NCBI GenBank assembly: GCA_001899855.1
Contig: MKWR01000017.1
Span: 1-64,000 of the forward strand
Source of the DNA: Lysobacterales bacterium 63-13
GTDB lineage: Bacteria > Pseudomonadota > Gammaproteobacteria > Xanthomonadales > Rhodanobacteraceae
Length of the DNA stretch: 64,000 nucleotides
Direction of reading: 5' to 3'
The notes under the pieces are model-generated. The model had not been told where the DNA came from. It made no database searches and worked only from the letters and a program-made list of their open reading frames with translations. Positions within the stretch are counted from its first letter, which is position 1, and every line of letters begins with the position of its first letter. Below are positions 17,805-29,058 of the stretch, piece by piece. Position numbers and translations under genes: made by a program.

Positions 17805-18515
17805 TTCCGATCCCAGCGGGCGACGTCCGCAAACGACGTACTGCGCACCGAGCGGCAACCAGCGCAGCAGGCGATCAAACCGACGCGCCCACGGACGATC
17901 AAACGGCATGAAGAAAAGATATCGGCGCGTGACGATCTCGAAACCCTGATCGCGCAGTAATTGCCGGACCTTGCCAGCCCGCAGCAGCACGGCATCATGA
18001 TCGAACGGGCAACGCCAGACCGCCCAGCGCGTCATTGGATTTATCGGGTTGTGCTCATACACGGCGAACAGCCCTCCCGGCCTGGTCACCCGCCAGGCCT
18101 CGGCGACAAACGAAGGCCATTGATCGGGTGGGACGTGATGCATGACACATGCAGTGTTGCAGAAATCAAAAGATCCGGATGGAAACGGTATCACTCCATC
18201 GTGCTGTACCCGATAGTCGACATCTGCGTTTGACTTGCGTGCGACATCAATGGCTTCATCCGAAACATCCACAGCCGAAAGGCACGCCACCATGGGTCGG
18301 ATCCTGGGGTGCGATACCCCAATACCGCAGCCGATATCGAGACATTCCGACTTGCCTGGCGCCCATGTTGAATGGCTGCGCAGCAATTCCAGCATGTCTT
18401 CGACCTTGCCACGCGCGAACATGTCCACGTCCAAACCGGAAAATGCGATGGACTCGTTGACATCTTGCCGATAATTGGAAGGAAAACTCTCCGATGCCCA
18501 GCGATTGTCACTCAT
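17778..18515 (-). CDS. Class I SAM-dependent methyltransferase
   Basis: A 245-aa Rossmann-fold methyltransferase. Motif I is LDIGCGIGV at 59-67, followed by AVDVSDEAIDVAR (acidic motif II), FPSGSFDFCNTACVMHHV (motif IV) and RPGGLFAVYEHNP. The C-terminal part (LFFMPFDRPWARRFDRLLRWLPLGAQYVVCGRRP) resembles methyltransferases found next to glycan genes. The ATG at 18515 (MSDNRWASES) was preferred to the longer ORF. The target is unknown; the setting suggests a lipid or sugar. It is divergent from the large membrane protein gene at 18627. Confidence 0.85.
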   Translation of the reverse strand: MSDNRWASESFPSNYRQDVNESIAFSGLDVDMFARGKVEDMLELLRSHSTWAPGKSECLDIGCGIGVSHPRIRPMVACLSAVDVSDEAIDVARKSNADVDYRVQHDGVIPFPSGSFDFCNTACVMHHVPPDQWPSFVAEAWRVTRPGGLFAVYEHNPINPMTRWAVWRCPFDHDAVLLRAGKVRQLLRDQGFEIVTRRYLFFMPFDRPWARRFDRLLRWLPLGAQYVVCGRRPLGSESAGAQNPA

Positions 18516-18626
18516 TGGCTTCGTGTGCCGGTTGTTTGCAAAATTGACTGCCTGGACGAAACTACCCGTCGGGGCAATGCCAAGCATATCCAATTTCCAC
18601 TGATCCTATTGAAAGGAGTTTTTTGA

Positions 18627-20570
18627 TTGAGCACTTCAAGTACCGACTTTCAATTGGAAATCAACCGGATGTGGCGGTGGTTGGGTGTACTTGTCTGGAT
18701 CTCTGTCGCCATGGCAACCCTCGCGCATTTCCATGACCGACTCTACTCGACAAGCATCGATGTCGGATTGCACGGCACTCTGGTTGCCCGGCTCATGGAG
18801 AGCTCGAATCTGCCGGCCGTCGACGAAAACCTGTCGATGATGGCGACTTATCCACGCATTGCCCATGCCATCGCCTCTGCGGTAGGAGCGGAAGTCGATT
18901 CGGCTCTGGAAGGCATGCAATACATCGCCTATCTCTCCGTCTTCCTCTTGTGGTCGGCGATTGGATTCGCCTTTCTTCGACTTCCGCCTCGAACCCGTCT
19001 CGTTGCGTTCAGCGCATTGGCCATGATGCTGCTGGCCAATCGACAATGGTTCGAGCTGGAAATTTTCGGCAGCGAATTGGTTGCCACCTATTTCTTTGCA
19101 CACTTTGTCGCACAGGCGCTCGCGCTGTGCCTGCTTGTCTGCGCCATCCAGCTGGAATGGCGCAGGCCTGATTCAGTCGAAAACCTCCTCGTTCTCGGGT
19201 TGGGCGGCGCACTGCTCACCAGTGTCCACCTGTTGCCTGCGGTTGAGCTGATTGGAACACTCGGTGTGCTGGTGCTGTTGAATGCAATAACCGATTCCAG
19301 GGAAAAGCGAACACGAAGCCTCCTCGCCGGGGCTGGCATCAGCCTTTTCAGCCTCGGCCTGATGGTGGTCAACCCTGATTTCCTTGCCATGTACCGGGTC
19401 AGCTCCAACAACGGACTGATGCTGCTGAAATACATTCACAGTATCCGCGGCATGGCCGTGCTGGCTGTCGGAGTCGCCTTGTTTTCGCTTGGCCTCATCG
19501 CCCTCTGGTGGCGAAAGCAAAAAGTGGCAGTCACTTACGAAGGACTCCTGCTCAAGTATTTCGGCGCTTTCGGTTTGGCGATTTCCGGATTGTGCGTGAT
19601 CCAGATCGCACTTCTTGTCGGTCTCTCGAAAGGCTCTGAGTACGCGTGCTTCAAATACGCCAACGCTCTCCAGTCGATGCTTGTTCTCGATTTCATTCTA
19701 CTTGTTGCGCAACTCGGAAAGGATCGCCTCCAAAGCACTGGCAGCGGTCCCGGCGTTTTCGCCCCGAGCGCCTTGGCACTGCTGGCTTGCGTGTGTGTTT
19801 TTTCAAATGGGAGCTTCATCCTCACTGGGAAGATCATCTCGGCCGAGCGAGAGGCCCGGGCATTCGCAAAATCGGCTGGACAACCTGCTCCCGGCACCCA
19901 TGATTTCGCCATCGGAATTGCCGAAATCGGCGGTTTCGGCAATTACCTCGTTTCACGTTTCTCCCTGGGCACGCCCGCGCTGGACGACTCGTTTGAGATC
20001 TTTCAGGGGAAATTCCCGAAAGATGCAACGAGGATCAACCGCATACTGAGCAGCAGCGGCTCAGACCCGTGGGACAGGAAAGACTGCCGCCGAGGCACCG
20101 CTGGTTCGCTGATCGTACTGGATGGTGATTGCGCCTACGCTGGATTCACGACCGTCAATTGCGCCGGCGTGATCGAGTTCGCTTCTAGAGGTGCTCTTGA
20201 CACGGCCAGCAGCGGACTCTCAAAGGCTGAAGTGAATGGCCGATGGAGTGAAGGGTCGTCCGCTACGCTGACCTGCAAAACCGACGGGAATTCCCCCCGC
20301 ATGGCCTATCTTCAGGCCACCGGCTTGGTTACCGAAACGCACCGCCAACGCATGACCGTACGTGTCAACTCAGGCGACCTGCAAAGCGTAGAGTTCAACG
20401 CCCAATCACCCTCGCAACGAGTGCGAATAGCACTCCCCCGTGACCAATCCGCACAATTGGTTTTCCACTTCTCGTTTCCAGATGCGATCGCTCCGAACGC
20501 GCTGGGGATAAACAACGATCTTCGAACGCTTGGCGTCTTCATGTATTCGATGAGTTTCGCAGATGATTGA
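18627..20570 (+). CDS. Large membrane protein with C-terminal beta domain, GT-C-like
   Basis: A 647-aa protein. About residues 15-430 hold some ten hydrophobic segments with an early periplasmic loop containing Asp (TSIDVGLHGTLVARLMES), a GT-C-like layout. The last about 200 residues are soluble and beta-rich and end with NALGINNDLRTLGVFMYSMSF, a pattern seen in carbohydrate-binding-like sandwich domains of surface-glycan enzymes. Translation starts at a TTG 8 bp after aaggagt, an unusual but well-supported start. It may transfer a sugar or phospho-group to a surface glycan (inference). Base composition looks lower in GC than the housekeeping genes. Confidence 0.7.
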   Translation: MSTSSTDFQLEINRMWRWLGVLVWISVAMATLAHFHDRLYSTSIDVGLHGTLVARLMESSNLPAVDENLSMMATYPRIAHAIASAVGAEVDSALEGMQYIAYLSVFLLWSAIGFAFLRLPPRTRLVAFSALAMMLLANRQWFELEIFGSELVATYFFAHFVAQALALCLLVCAIQLEWRRPDSVENLLVLGLGGALLTSVHLLPAVELIGTLGVLVLLNAITDSREKRTRSLLAGAGISLFSLGLMVVNPDFLAMYRVSSNNGLMLLKYIHSIRGMAVLAVGVALFSLGLIALWWRKQKVAVTYEGLLLKYFGAFGLAISGLCVIQIALLVGLSKGSEYACFKYANALQSMLVLDFILLVAQLGKDRLQSTGSGPGVFAPSALALLACVCVFSNGSFILTGKIISAEREARAFAKSAGQPAPGTHDFAIGIAEIGGFGNYLVSRFSLGTPALDDSFEIFQGKFPKDATRINRILSSSGSDPWDRKDCRRGTAGSLIVLDGDCAYAGFTTVNCAGVIEFASRGALDTASSGLSKAEVNGRWSEGSSATLTCKTDGNSPRMAYLQATGLVTETHRQRMTVRVNSGDLQSVEFNAQSPSQRVRIALPRDQSAQLVFHFSFPDAIAPNALGINNDLRTLGVFMYSMSFADD

Positions 20571-20684
20571 ATACCATGTTCGTTAGCGAAAGCCACGTTG
20601 CACAAGTTGCTCGTATCCCTTGGTCGAACCACCCGCAATAGGTGACCACCACTGGGGGCGTACGACAGCCTTTGGCAAGACTCG

Positions 20685-22769
20685 TCAATCTTCCCCAGCC
20701 GATCGATCAAACCCCGCGCCAAAGATCTCCGGCGATAACCCGACCAGGAATGGAACCTCCAAGCTCGCTTCGCTGAGCTCCCTAAGCCCGTCCGGAAACT
20801 GCTGCACCAATGCAATCCTGAGCTTGCCCGCGCCAGAAGGAGCTTCAGGCAACTTGATCTGAGCCGAACGGGTTTCACCCGGAAGGATTGCGCAAGGAAG
20901 CGGGATTTCCACGGAAGAAGTAATCGAGTCGCTTTCTGCACCACGGACCCACGCGAATGCCAGCGCAATGGGTGCCACACCCTGGCCAGCGAGCACCTGG
21001 GTTCCGCGATTGCGAATCAGCACGCTGACCACATCGTCGGCATTCATCGGATTCCTTCTTGCCAGGCTTGCAGACAGGATATTCCCGCGCGCGTGGTTTG
21101 ATTCATCCGGCGCAAGCATCAATGATGACTGATCGCAGGAAAATCCACTGGCGATATTCCAGTCGTAGACAAAAATGGTGAATTCGTCCGAGTTGATCGT
21201 TCTGTTCGCTGCCCCCAGCAACATCCCAATTGAAGACAACTTCTCCTGAGTGGCCTCACCTCGTGAGAGAACGAGAAAAGTCTCGCCCGTCCAACTCGCT
21301 GGCTTGTACCAACGACGATGGATCATCGTGCTGAAAGGTACCAGCCCCTGTTCGGATTCATAGATCGGGCTGACGCGGCTCGCGCCTGCCGAAAGTACCG
21401 TCGCTGCACCGGCATTCCACCAAGTGGCATAACCCCACTGCAACCTTTCCTGCACGAGAAGTTCCGCAAGCCTTATTGCATGGGAACTCCGAGTTTGAAG
21501 AAACCGCATTTCCGGATTTGTTGCCGCGGGAATGAATCTCACACTCGATACGGCGATCAGGAAGGAGCTCATCAAAATGCCCGCTGCTGGGGCAAATACC
21601 TTCCATGACTCTCCGGCACTGGCCACTCGAATCGCGGCCATCGCCAACAGCATCAGCAATGGCAAAGTGAAGTAGCGCATCGTCGAGGAATCGATCGCCA
21701 ACGGTGCAAACACAATGAAAAGCATGAGGGTTGGAATCAGCGCAGCCAACCATGCCAGCACAAGCGCAGTTCGCAAGGGATTTCGGTTTTGGCGCAGTCG
21801 CATGACCTCTGCGAGCGCGACCCATGTCAACCAGGCTGCAAACAAAACTCGAATGTGTCCAAGCCATCGCTCCAGGGAACCGGGGGTCGCGATGAACTCC
21901 GGACCACCGCCCAAACTTGGCAGCCATCCCCGCAGAAAGACCTCCGCATGCTTGCGGAGGCTTCCCAATCCGTCCCAATAGAGTCTTGACGCATTGTGTG
22001 TTGTTTCGACAATTCCTAAATGGAACAAACACATGTAAGAAATCGAAGCGACCAAGAACGGCAATGCAAGGCCAACCAGCACCGAGGCATCGTTCAGGCC
22101 GACCATGCCAGCAAATTTGCGCAGTCCTGCGCCCGAGCGTGGCAAATGCAGAACCAATGCGCGATCGAACACATAGAGCGGCAACAGCAACATCACCAAT
22201 GCACGCCCCGGATTTGCGAACAAGAGCAGGAACACGATCACCGCCAAACTGATCAGGCCAGCGATACCTGGCCGTTGCCCTGTTTCTCTTGCGCAAAAGC
22301 GCCGCCAGATCAAGGTAACCGAAATGAAGAATCCTGCAGCCAACCATACATAGGTGGTCTGCAGGAAGAGCATGATCGCCAGAAGCCTGGAGGGCCCCGT
22401 TGCGAGCACTGCCGTTGCCAGTAGAACAATCGGGATCGGCACCCGAGCCGATTTCAAGAATGTGAAGAACGACAGCAGCATCAATGCAACGGCGAGAACA
22501 CCCGCAACCGCATGGAGCGCAAAACTGTTGGAGAACCAAGCAAGCAACGGCGCGAGGATAAGAGCACCCGAAGGCACCATGAGGTCGCCATTGTTGGAGA
22601 CCCAACCGATTGGAAACAGGGCTTTTTGCTGCGCAATCGCCTCAGCGAGCATATTGAGCACGGCATCGTCGCTGCTGAAATCCGCGCGGCCGAAATGCGT
22701 GACATAGAGCAACAGCACGCCAATCACCACAACGAACGCGGTGATGATCGCGAATTGTGCAATGCGCAT
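20685..22769 (-). CDS. Large polytopic membrane protein, GT-C-like
   Basis: A 694-aa protein with about 11 hydrophobic helices in the first 440 residues (starting RIAQFAIITAFVVVIGVLLLY) and a soluble C-terminal half. The first periplasmic loop carries acidic residues (FGRADFSSDDAVLNMLAEA), as in GT-C enzymes. The C-terminal part includes beta-rich stretches such as DDVVSVLIRNRGTQVL and SAQIKLPEAPSGAGKLRIALVQQF. The ATG at 22769 gives an N-terminus just before the first helix; the 72 extra track residues overlap the upstream spacer and neighbouring gene and look like noise. It converges with the gene at 18627-20570 and may belong to the same glycan pathway. Confidence 0.72.
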   Translation of the reverse strand: MRIAQFAIITAFVVVIGVLLLYVTHFGRADFSSDDAVLNMLAEAIAQQKALFPIGWVSNNGDLMVPSGALILAPLLAWFSNSFALHAVAGVLAVALMLLSFFTFLKSARVPIPIVLLATAVLATGPSRLLAIMLFLQTTYVWLAAGFFISVTLIWRRFCARETGQRPGIAGLISLAVIVFLLLFANPGRALVMLLLPLYVFDRALVLHLPRSGAGLRKFAGMVGLNDASVLVGLALPFLVASISYMCLFHLGIVETTHNASRLYWDGLGSLRKHAEVFLRGWLPSLGGGPEFIATPGSLERWLGHIRVLFAAWLTWVALAEVMRLRQNRNPLRTALVLAWLAALIPTLMLFIVFAPLAIDSSTMRYFTLPLLMLLAMAAIRVASAGESWKVFAPAAGILMSSFLIAVSSVRFIPAATNPEMRFLQTRSSHAIRLAELLVQERLQWGYATWWNAGAATVLSAGASRVSPIYESEQGLVPFSTMIHRRWYKPASWTGETFLVLSRGEATQEKLSSIGMLLGAANRTINSDEFTIFVYDWNIASGFSCDQSSLMLAPDESNHARGNILSASLARRNPMNADDVVSVLIRNRGTQVLAGQGVAPIALAFAWVRGAESDSITSSVEIPLPCAILPGETRSAQIKLPEAPSGAGKLRIALVQQFPDGLRELSEASLEVPFLVGLSPEIFGAGFDRSAGED

Positions 22770-22863
22770 CAGAGCGGGGGTGCAACCCGGAGCCCCAGGG
22801 TTTGTTGTGCGCTTCACAAACACCCCCAACCTTACCGATACGCGGCGGTTCGACCCGGACTCA

Positions 22864-24036
<1,173 letters not shown>

Positions 24037-24152
24037 GTCAAAGATTCTCGTGGAATGGAAGCTGTCACGCTGCCTGGAGGAATCCAGGCGCGGTTTGTTG
24101 TCTGGACCCGCATTGTACAGAACGGACTTGGCCATGGCCCGGCGACACCGAT

Positions 24153-25913
24153 TCAGGGCGTCAATTCAAAGCCGTTGGTGAAGATCAAATCAGGCAGATA
24201 AACGCCGCCGTTGATGGCATCACGGCGAAACATCGGCCAATCCATCAGTCGCGGATCCGCCGTACTGCTGTTGAACGTCCACGCGTAAACAGTCACAAAC
24301 GACCCCGACTGCCCCGGTACGTTGCTGTTGGTACCCGCGCCGATGACTTCCAGCCTGCCGTTCCTGTCAATGTCAGCCACGGCTGCAGAATTGAAGAATG
24401 CATCGCTGTTGGTGCTCAGGTTCAATGTTCCTGCCGGGATGGGGCAACCCGTTGCTGCCGTCAGTTGTTGACCCGCCCGATTCCAAATGACGAACTCATT
24501 GGCAGCCGGAAGGATGATTTCCGGATCCGTGTCGCCGAGAAGATTCGCCACCACGGGCGACGCCTGGGTTCCGTAGTGCCAGGAATTCCCCACGCAATCC
24601 GCCGCAATGCTGGGTTCGCGCGGCCAACCAGGTAGCTCCACGCCGTTTGGCTGGATGGCATGCACAACACCAGTCTCATCGTCATTTCGCAAATTGTTGA
24701 TCACGCTGACGAGCCCATTGACCCCGGAGAATTTTGCCAATGCGGGTGATGCGACGCGAGAACTCTCCGCTGGCGTCGCAACCGGCCAACCCGGCAAATC
24801 CTGGCCATTGGACTGGACGCCGAGCATCTGTTTGGTAACCGGATGCACGACAGCGCAACTTGGCATGTCCCAGCAGCGGCCGCTTCCAATCGTGATGGCT
24901 ACTTCACCGATTCCACGGATATCGCCTATTGCGGGTGAGGAATAGATGACCTCGTCATACAACTTTGGAAATCCCGGAAGCTCTCCACTGCCATTGCCGT
25001 GCATGGCGCGCAACAAGCCTCCGTCTGGCAAGGTGATTCCCGGCAATTGGTGAAAATTGCTGTCTGCGCCGACAACGATGTCCATCGTGCCATTGCGATC
25101 AAGATCGACGATCGAGGGCGACGACCAGATCGAATCAACGACATATTCCTGCACGCCTTTTTCCCACCATACCGAGCAATCATGGCGCAGTACGCGGAAT
25201 TTGAAGTCGAAACTTGCCACGGCAATCTGCATCTTCGTCGGTTGGGACGGATCCAGACGCCCAACGGCCGGTGAGCTGTACATGCCCTGTGGATGCGCTG
25301 GATTCAACGCAGTGAACGAACACTGCAATTGCCCCGTGTTGCTGAGGACGTAGATGCCGCCACCATTGAAACTCGGCGACCCCACGCCGACCACGACCTC
25401 GACCAGACCATCGCCGTCGATATCAGCTATCGCAGCCTTGCTTTGGACAGGAACCGCACCCGTATCGTAAGTCCACAGCAGGGTTCCATTGGATCTGACG
25501 GCAACAACACGGCCACCTTCGGTTCCAAAGACGATCTCCGGATCACCGTCGCCATTCAGGTCCGAAATGGTTGGGCTTGATGGCCCCACGCGGTCGTTGC
25601 CCAACTCAGTCAGCGCAGAAGGAAATCCGGGCTGGCAAGGAGGATCGTTTGGAATTCCTGGATGATTGCGCGTCGGGCACGGCAACGTAACAGCTGCGGA
25701 AGCGAATCCGCATGCGAACGCACAAACAATGAGCGCCCCGGCAACGAATGCCAACGCACGGAGTTTCCACTGACGAGCTCCTGTATTTCTTATGCCATCT
25801 TTACAGATGTTCAATCGACGTTGCAGCCTGCATGCCAGCGCAACCGGAAGCAAATGTCCCGGGCCACATTCGACTAGTCGAATGAACAATGCATCGGCTG
25901 ACAAGTCACTCAT
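24153..25913 (-). CDS. Secreted FG-GAP/VCBS repeat protein with C-terminal GFE motif
   Basis: A protein of about 586 aa with a probable signal peptide (LRALAFVAGALIVCAFACGFASA). The rest consists of integrin-like FG-GAP repeats, seen as calcium-binding loops DLNGDGDPEIVFG, DIDGDGLVEVVVG, DLDRNGTMDIVVG and DIDRNGRLEVIGAG; a beta-propeller is likely. It ends in LPDLIFTNGFELTP, the same short tail as the subtilase at 41913-45467. It probably acts on the surface or outside the cell. The start is uncertain: the ATG at 25913 has gggag upstream but leaves a long N-region, and a TTG (LNICKDG) about 40 codons further in would give a more usual signal peptide. Confidence 0.82.
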   Translation of the reverse strand: MSDLSADALFIRLVECGPGHLLPVALACRLQRRLNICKDGIRNTGARQWKLRALAFVAGALIVCAFACGFASAAVTLPCPTRNHPGIPNDPPCQPGFPSALTELGNDRVGPSSPTISDLNGDGDPEIVFGTEGGRVVAVRSNGTLLWTYDTGAVPVQSKAAIADIDGDGLVEVVVGVGSPSFNGGGIYVLSNTGQLQCSFTALNPAHPQGMYSSPAVGRLDPSQPTKMQIAVASFDFKFRVLRHDCSVWWEKGVQEYVVDSIWSSPSIVDLDRNGTMDIVVGADSNFHQLPGITLPDGGLLRAMHGNGSGELPGFPKLYDEVIYSSPAIGDIRGIGEVAITIGSGRCWDMPSCAVVHPVTKQMLGVQSNGQDLPGWPVATPAESSRVASPALAKFSGVNGLVSVINNLRNDDETGVVHAIQPNGVELPGWPREPSIAADCVGNSWHYGTQASPVVANLLGDTDPEIILPAANEFVIWNRAGQQLTAATGCPIPAGTLNLSTNSDAFFNSAAVADIDRNGRLEVIGAGTNSNVPGQSGSFVTVYAWTFNSSTADPRLMDWPMFRRDAINGGVYLPDLIFTNGFELTP

Positions 25914-26079
25914 GGTTCCGTGCTCCCGTCCGCTCAACAACCAAACATTCGCGCTGCAGAGATGTTGATGCTACCTCGCTAGCGGCCTTGCAATAACGCC
26001 GAGATGAGTCTTGCCACGGCGCAGCGAAAATCAGCGGGGGTTGCAGTTGCTCGTCGACAGGTGCGTCTATTCGGTAAAA

Positions 26080-27387
26080 TCACAACTTTCGAAGTACGAC
26101 CTGACTGATACTGATTTTGGTACGTCCGTCGATTTGAATCCGGAACTCAACGTCGTTTGCTGCCTGGACAATCCTGAATCTGGTGTGTGCAATTATGTTG
26201 TTCGGCTCCCCTGCAGGTCCCGGGGAAATCGAGAAGTCTGCCACGCCAAGTATCATCTGCCCCCCATCGCTGGCCACATCCGCCCGACCAGTTGACGGGT
26301 TCCCCATTGCAAGCCCAAGCCATTGGACTTCGTAGAACCCTGCATCAAGCTTCGCATAAGGTCCGTAAACAAGAAATCCCGCTGCGCCAGTCGACTCGAT
26401 AGCGCGCGAATCAGAGGTCAGAATCCCCACCTGCGTGCGCAGTTCTGGATCCTTGGCCTCCCAAGTTGCCATGACTTCGTTGCCGCTGGGCATTGAATAG
26501 ATGCTGTGACCCTCCGGACGCCTTGCGATCCATATATCCATCAGCGGCAAGGCTCGATTCGGCTTGAAAGAGAGGCTCCAGTCCATGCTTTCCAACAGGC
26601 TCCTGAAGTAGTCCTCCTTGAATCCCAATTCCATCCACCCGTGTCGGCGGATGCACCAAAGACTGAGTCCGTCCATGCGCAATCCCCAGGGATAAGGAAC
26701 AGCAAGGGAGCCCTCAGGCACTATGGGCTCGCCACCAAATACCAACACACCGTTTGGCTCCAGCAATCGGGGCAACGCCTTCAGCACGGCTGCATGGTCG
26801 GCGGCATGATGAAATGACTCGAAGAATACGATCGCATTGAAACTGCCCTTGAGTTCCAGTGAATTCATATCCGCAACCAATGTCTCGACATTCCCGGGGA
26901 GGCCTCGAGTACGCTCGTCGACATAAGCGAGGAGCGGCTCGTGCACATCGACACAGGTGACGTGAATACCCATGCTGGCCAGATGCCAGGTCAACGGGCC
27001 ATATCCCGATCCGATTTCCAGAACGCGCGCACCTTGCGCGAGATTCATGGTCTTGATCAGGTTGCCATAAGTCATCAGGTAGTCGCCGACGAGCGATGCG
27101 CTGCGCGTCGAATAGGGAAACGGCCAGCGCAACATCTGTTCACGATCGAATGGCGTGCTTTCGTTCTCCGTCGTGTAGTTCCGCTCAGCCAGAAATTCGT
27201 ACAATTTCATCTGCTGTTCGCGGTATCTGTCGCTCCTGGGATTCGCGTCGAGGCGGCCCGCCAGTTCGCCAGGATCGAGCACGAAGCTTTCCAGCACCCG
27301 CCGAAAATCGTCGCCGGATCGGTTGGCCGCATCAGCTGCAAGATTGAGCTTTTCGTCCAAAGCTGCGATCGAATTGATGATCTGCAT
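26080..27387 (-). CDS. SAM-dependent methyltransferase with C-terminal beta-sandwich
   Basis: A 435-aa two-domain protein. Residues about 100-260 form a class I methyltransferase (motif I VLEIGSGYG at 122-130, CVDVHEPLL, FNAIVFFESFHHAAD, LEPNGVLVFGGEP). Residues about 330-435 form a separate beta-rich domain with FLVYGPYAKLDAGFYEVQW, a pattern that I associate with sandwich domains attached to polysaccharide enzymes. This suggests methylation of a surface glycan or its precursor. It stands between the FG-GAP gene and cystathionine beta-synthase, all on the minus strand, 74 bp from the latter. Confidence 0.8.
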   Translation of the reverse strand: MQIINSIAALDEKLNLAADAANRSGDDFRRVLESFVLDPGELAGRLDANPRSDRYREQQMKLYEFLAERNYTTENESTPFDREQMLRWPFPYSTRSASLVGDYLMTYGNLIKTMNLAQGARVLEIGSGYGPLTWHLASMGIHVTCVDVHEPLLAYVDERTRGLPGNVETLVADMNSLELKGSFNAIVFFESFHHAADHAAVLKALPRLLEPNGVLVFGGEPIVPEGSLAVPYPWGLRMDGLSLWCIRRHGWMELGFKEDYFRSLLESMDWSLSFKPNRALPLMDIWIARRPEGHSIYSMPSGNEVMATWEAKDPELRTQVGILTSDSRAIESTGAAGFLVYGPYAKLDAGFYEVQWLGLAMGNPSTGRADVASDGGQMILGVADFSISPGPAGEPNNIIAHTRFRIVQAANDVEFRIQIDGRTKISISQVVLRKL

Positions 27388-27461
27388 GGCTATTCAGCTC
27401 CGATGCCGAACTGGACCCACGGCGTATCCATGCAAGCTGGATTGGGTGATTCGACGCACCT

Positions 27462-28832
27462 TTACTGCACGCGCCTGCGCAAATAGTTCAATAGGTCAAT
27501 CCGCGTGATCAAGCCGAGGAATTTCTCGCCATCCATGACGATGGCGACATGGCCGGCATCGAACAGTGGCAGCAGGCTTTCGATCGGCGATTTCACGTCG
27601 AGCTTTTCCAGGCGGCTGACCATCGCGGTCGAGACCGGATCGCGGAATTTCGATTCATCGGCATAGACGTGCATGAGAACATCGGATTCGTCGAGGATGC
27701 CGACGATTGCGTCACCTTCCATGACCGGCAGTTGCGAAACATCGTAGAGCTTCATGCGGTTGTAGGCGGTGACGAGCAGATCCCTTGGCGCAACGACAAC
27801 CGTGTCGCGCAGCGAATACGGCCTCAGGATGAGATCGCGCAAGTCGCCATGGCGTTCGCGTTCGAGGAAGCCGTTGTCGAGCATCCAGTAATCGTTGTAC
27901 ATCTTCGACAGGTACTTGTTGCCCGTATCGCAGACGAAGACGACGACGCGCTTGGGTTCGATTTGTTCCTTGCAGTACTTCAAGGCGGCTGCGACCAGGG
28001 TGCCGGTGGATGAACCGCCGAGGATGCCCTCTTTCGCAAGCAACTCGCGGGCAGTGAGGAAACTCTCCTTGTCGCTGATCGCGTAGGCTTTCTCGACCCG
28101 CGAAAAGTCGCTGATCGAGGGCAGGAAATCCTCGCCAATGCCTTCGACCATCCAGCTCGCCGACTTGTCGGAAAGCACGCCATCGTTGATGTATTCGGCA
28201 AGGATCGAGCCGACCGGATCGGCGAGCACAAACTCGGTTTCCGGCGAATGCTCGGCGAAGTACTGCGAGAGTCCGGTCATAGTGCCGGATGAGCCACAGC
28301 CGAAGACGATCGTATCGACCTTGCCACCCATCTGTTCGAGGATTTCCGGTCCGGTGGTCAGCTTGTGGGCAAGCGGATTGTCCGGATTGCCGAACTGGTT
28401 GATGAAATAGGCGCCGGGTGTTTCCTCGGCGATGCGAGCGGCGAGGTCCTGGTAGTAATCGGGATGGCCCTTGGCCACATCCGAGCGGGTCAGGATCACC
28501 TCGGCACCCATGGCCTTGAGGTTGAAGATCTTCTCGCGACTCATCTTGTCCGGCACGACGAGGATGAGCCGATAGCCTTTCTGCTGGGCGACCAGGGCAA
28601 GGCCGATGCCGGTATTGCCGGCGGTGCCCTCGACCAGGGTGTCACCGGGCTTGATGCGGCCATCGCGTTCGGCGGCCTCGATCATGCTCATGCCGATCCG
28701 GTCCTTGATCGATCCACCCGGGTTGTTGCACTCCAGCTTGAGGAACAGCTCGCAGCTTCCGGTTTCGAGGCGCTGGGCCTGAACCATCGGCGTATTGCCG
28801 ATCAGTTCGAGGACGCTTTGATGGATCGACAT
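27462..28832 (-). CDS. cbs: Cystathionine beta-synthase
   Basis: PLP enzyme that condenses homocysteine with serine (or O-acetylserine) to cystathionine. The 456-aa protein has the PLP lysine K43 in NNPGGSIKDRIG, the substrate loop EGTAGNTGIG, GCGSSGTMTG and GGSSTGTLVAAAL. After about residue 335 come two CBS domains (YDVSQLPVMEGDAIVGILDESDVL and HVAIVMDGEKFLGLITRIDLLNYL), which bind adenosyl ligands in other proteins. The two C-terminal CBS domains distinguish it from cysteine synthase. With the gamma-lyase-like gene at 22864 it forms a reverse trans-sulfuration pair. Confidence 0.93.
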   Translation of the reverse strand: MSIHQSVLELIGNTPMVQAQRLETGSCELFLKLECNNPGGSIKDRIGMSMIEAAERDGRIKPGDTLVEGTAGNTGIGLALVAQQKGYRLILVVPDKMSREKIFNLKAMGAEVILTRSDVAKGHPDYYQDLAARIAEETPGAYFINQFGNPDNPLAHKLTTGPEILEQMGGKVDTIVFGCGSSGTMTGLSQYFAEHSPETEFVLADPVGSILAEYINDGVLSDKSASWMVEGIGEDFLPSISDFSRVEKAYAISDKESFLTARELLAKEGILGGSSTGTLVAAALKYCKEQIEPKRVVVFVCDTGNKYLSKMYNDYWMLDNGFLERERHGDLRDLILRPYSLRDTVVVAPRDLLVTAYNRMKLYDVSQLPVMEGDAIVGILDESDVLMHVYADESKFRDPVSTAMVSRLEKLDVKSPIESLLPLFDAGHVAIVMDGEKFLGLITRIDLLNYLRRRVQ

Positions 28833-29058
28833 GCAGGCTCCGCGTGACTACAGGGGGTCCCGGCATGATAACCCACGGTGGATTTTGTGCGTCTCCAGGC
28901 AGCGGGCGTGGAATTGAAGGATCGGCCTGTCAGCCACGTCACCGGAAGCTGAGGTCGGTTTGCTGGGGGATTGGTGGATGCATTGCGCTTGTCCACCATA
29001 CCGATGCCAGTCGCGCCACTGCCTGGTGACGGGCAGCGGCGCCGGAAATACGGTTGGA

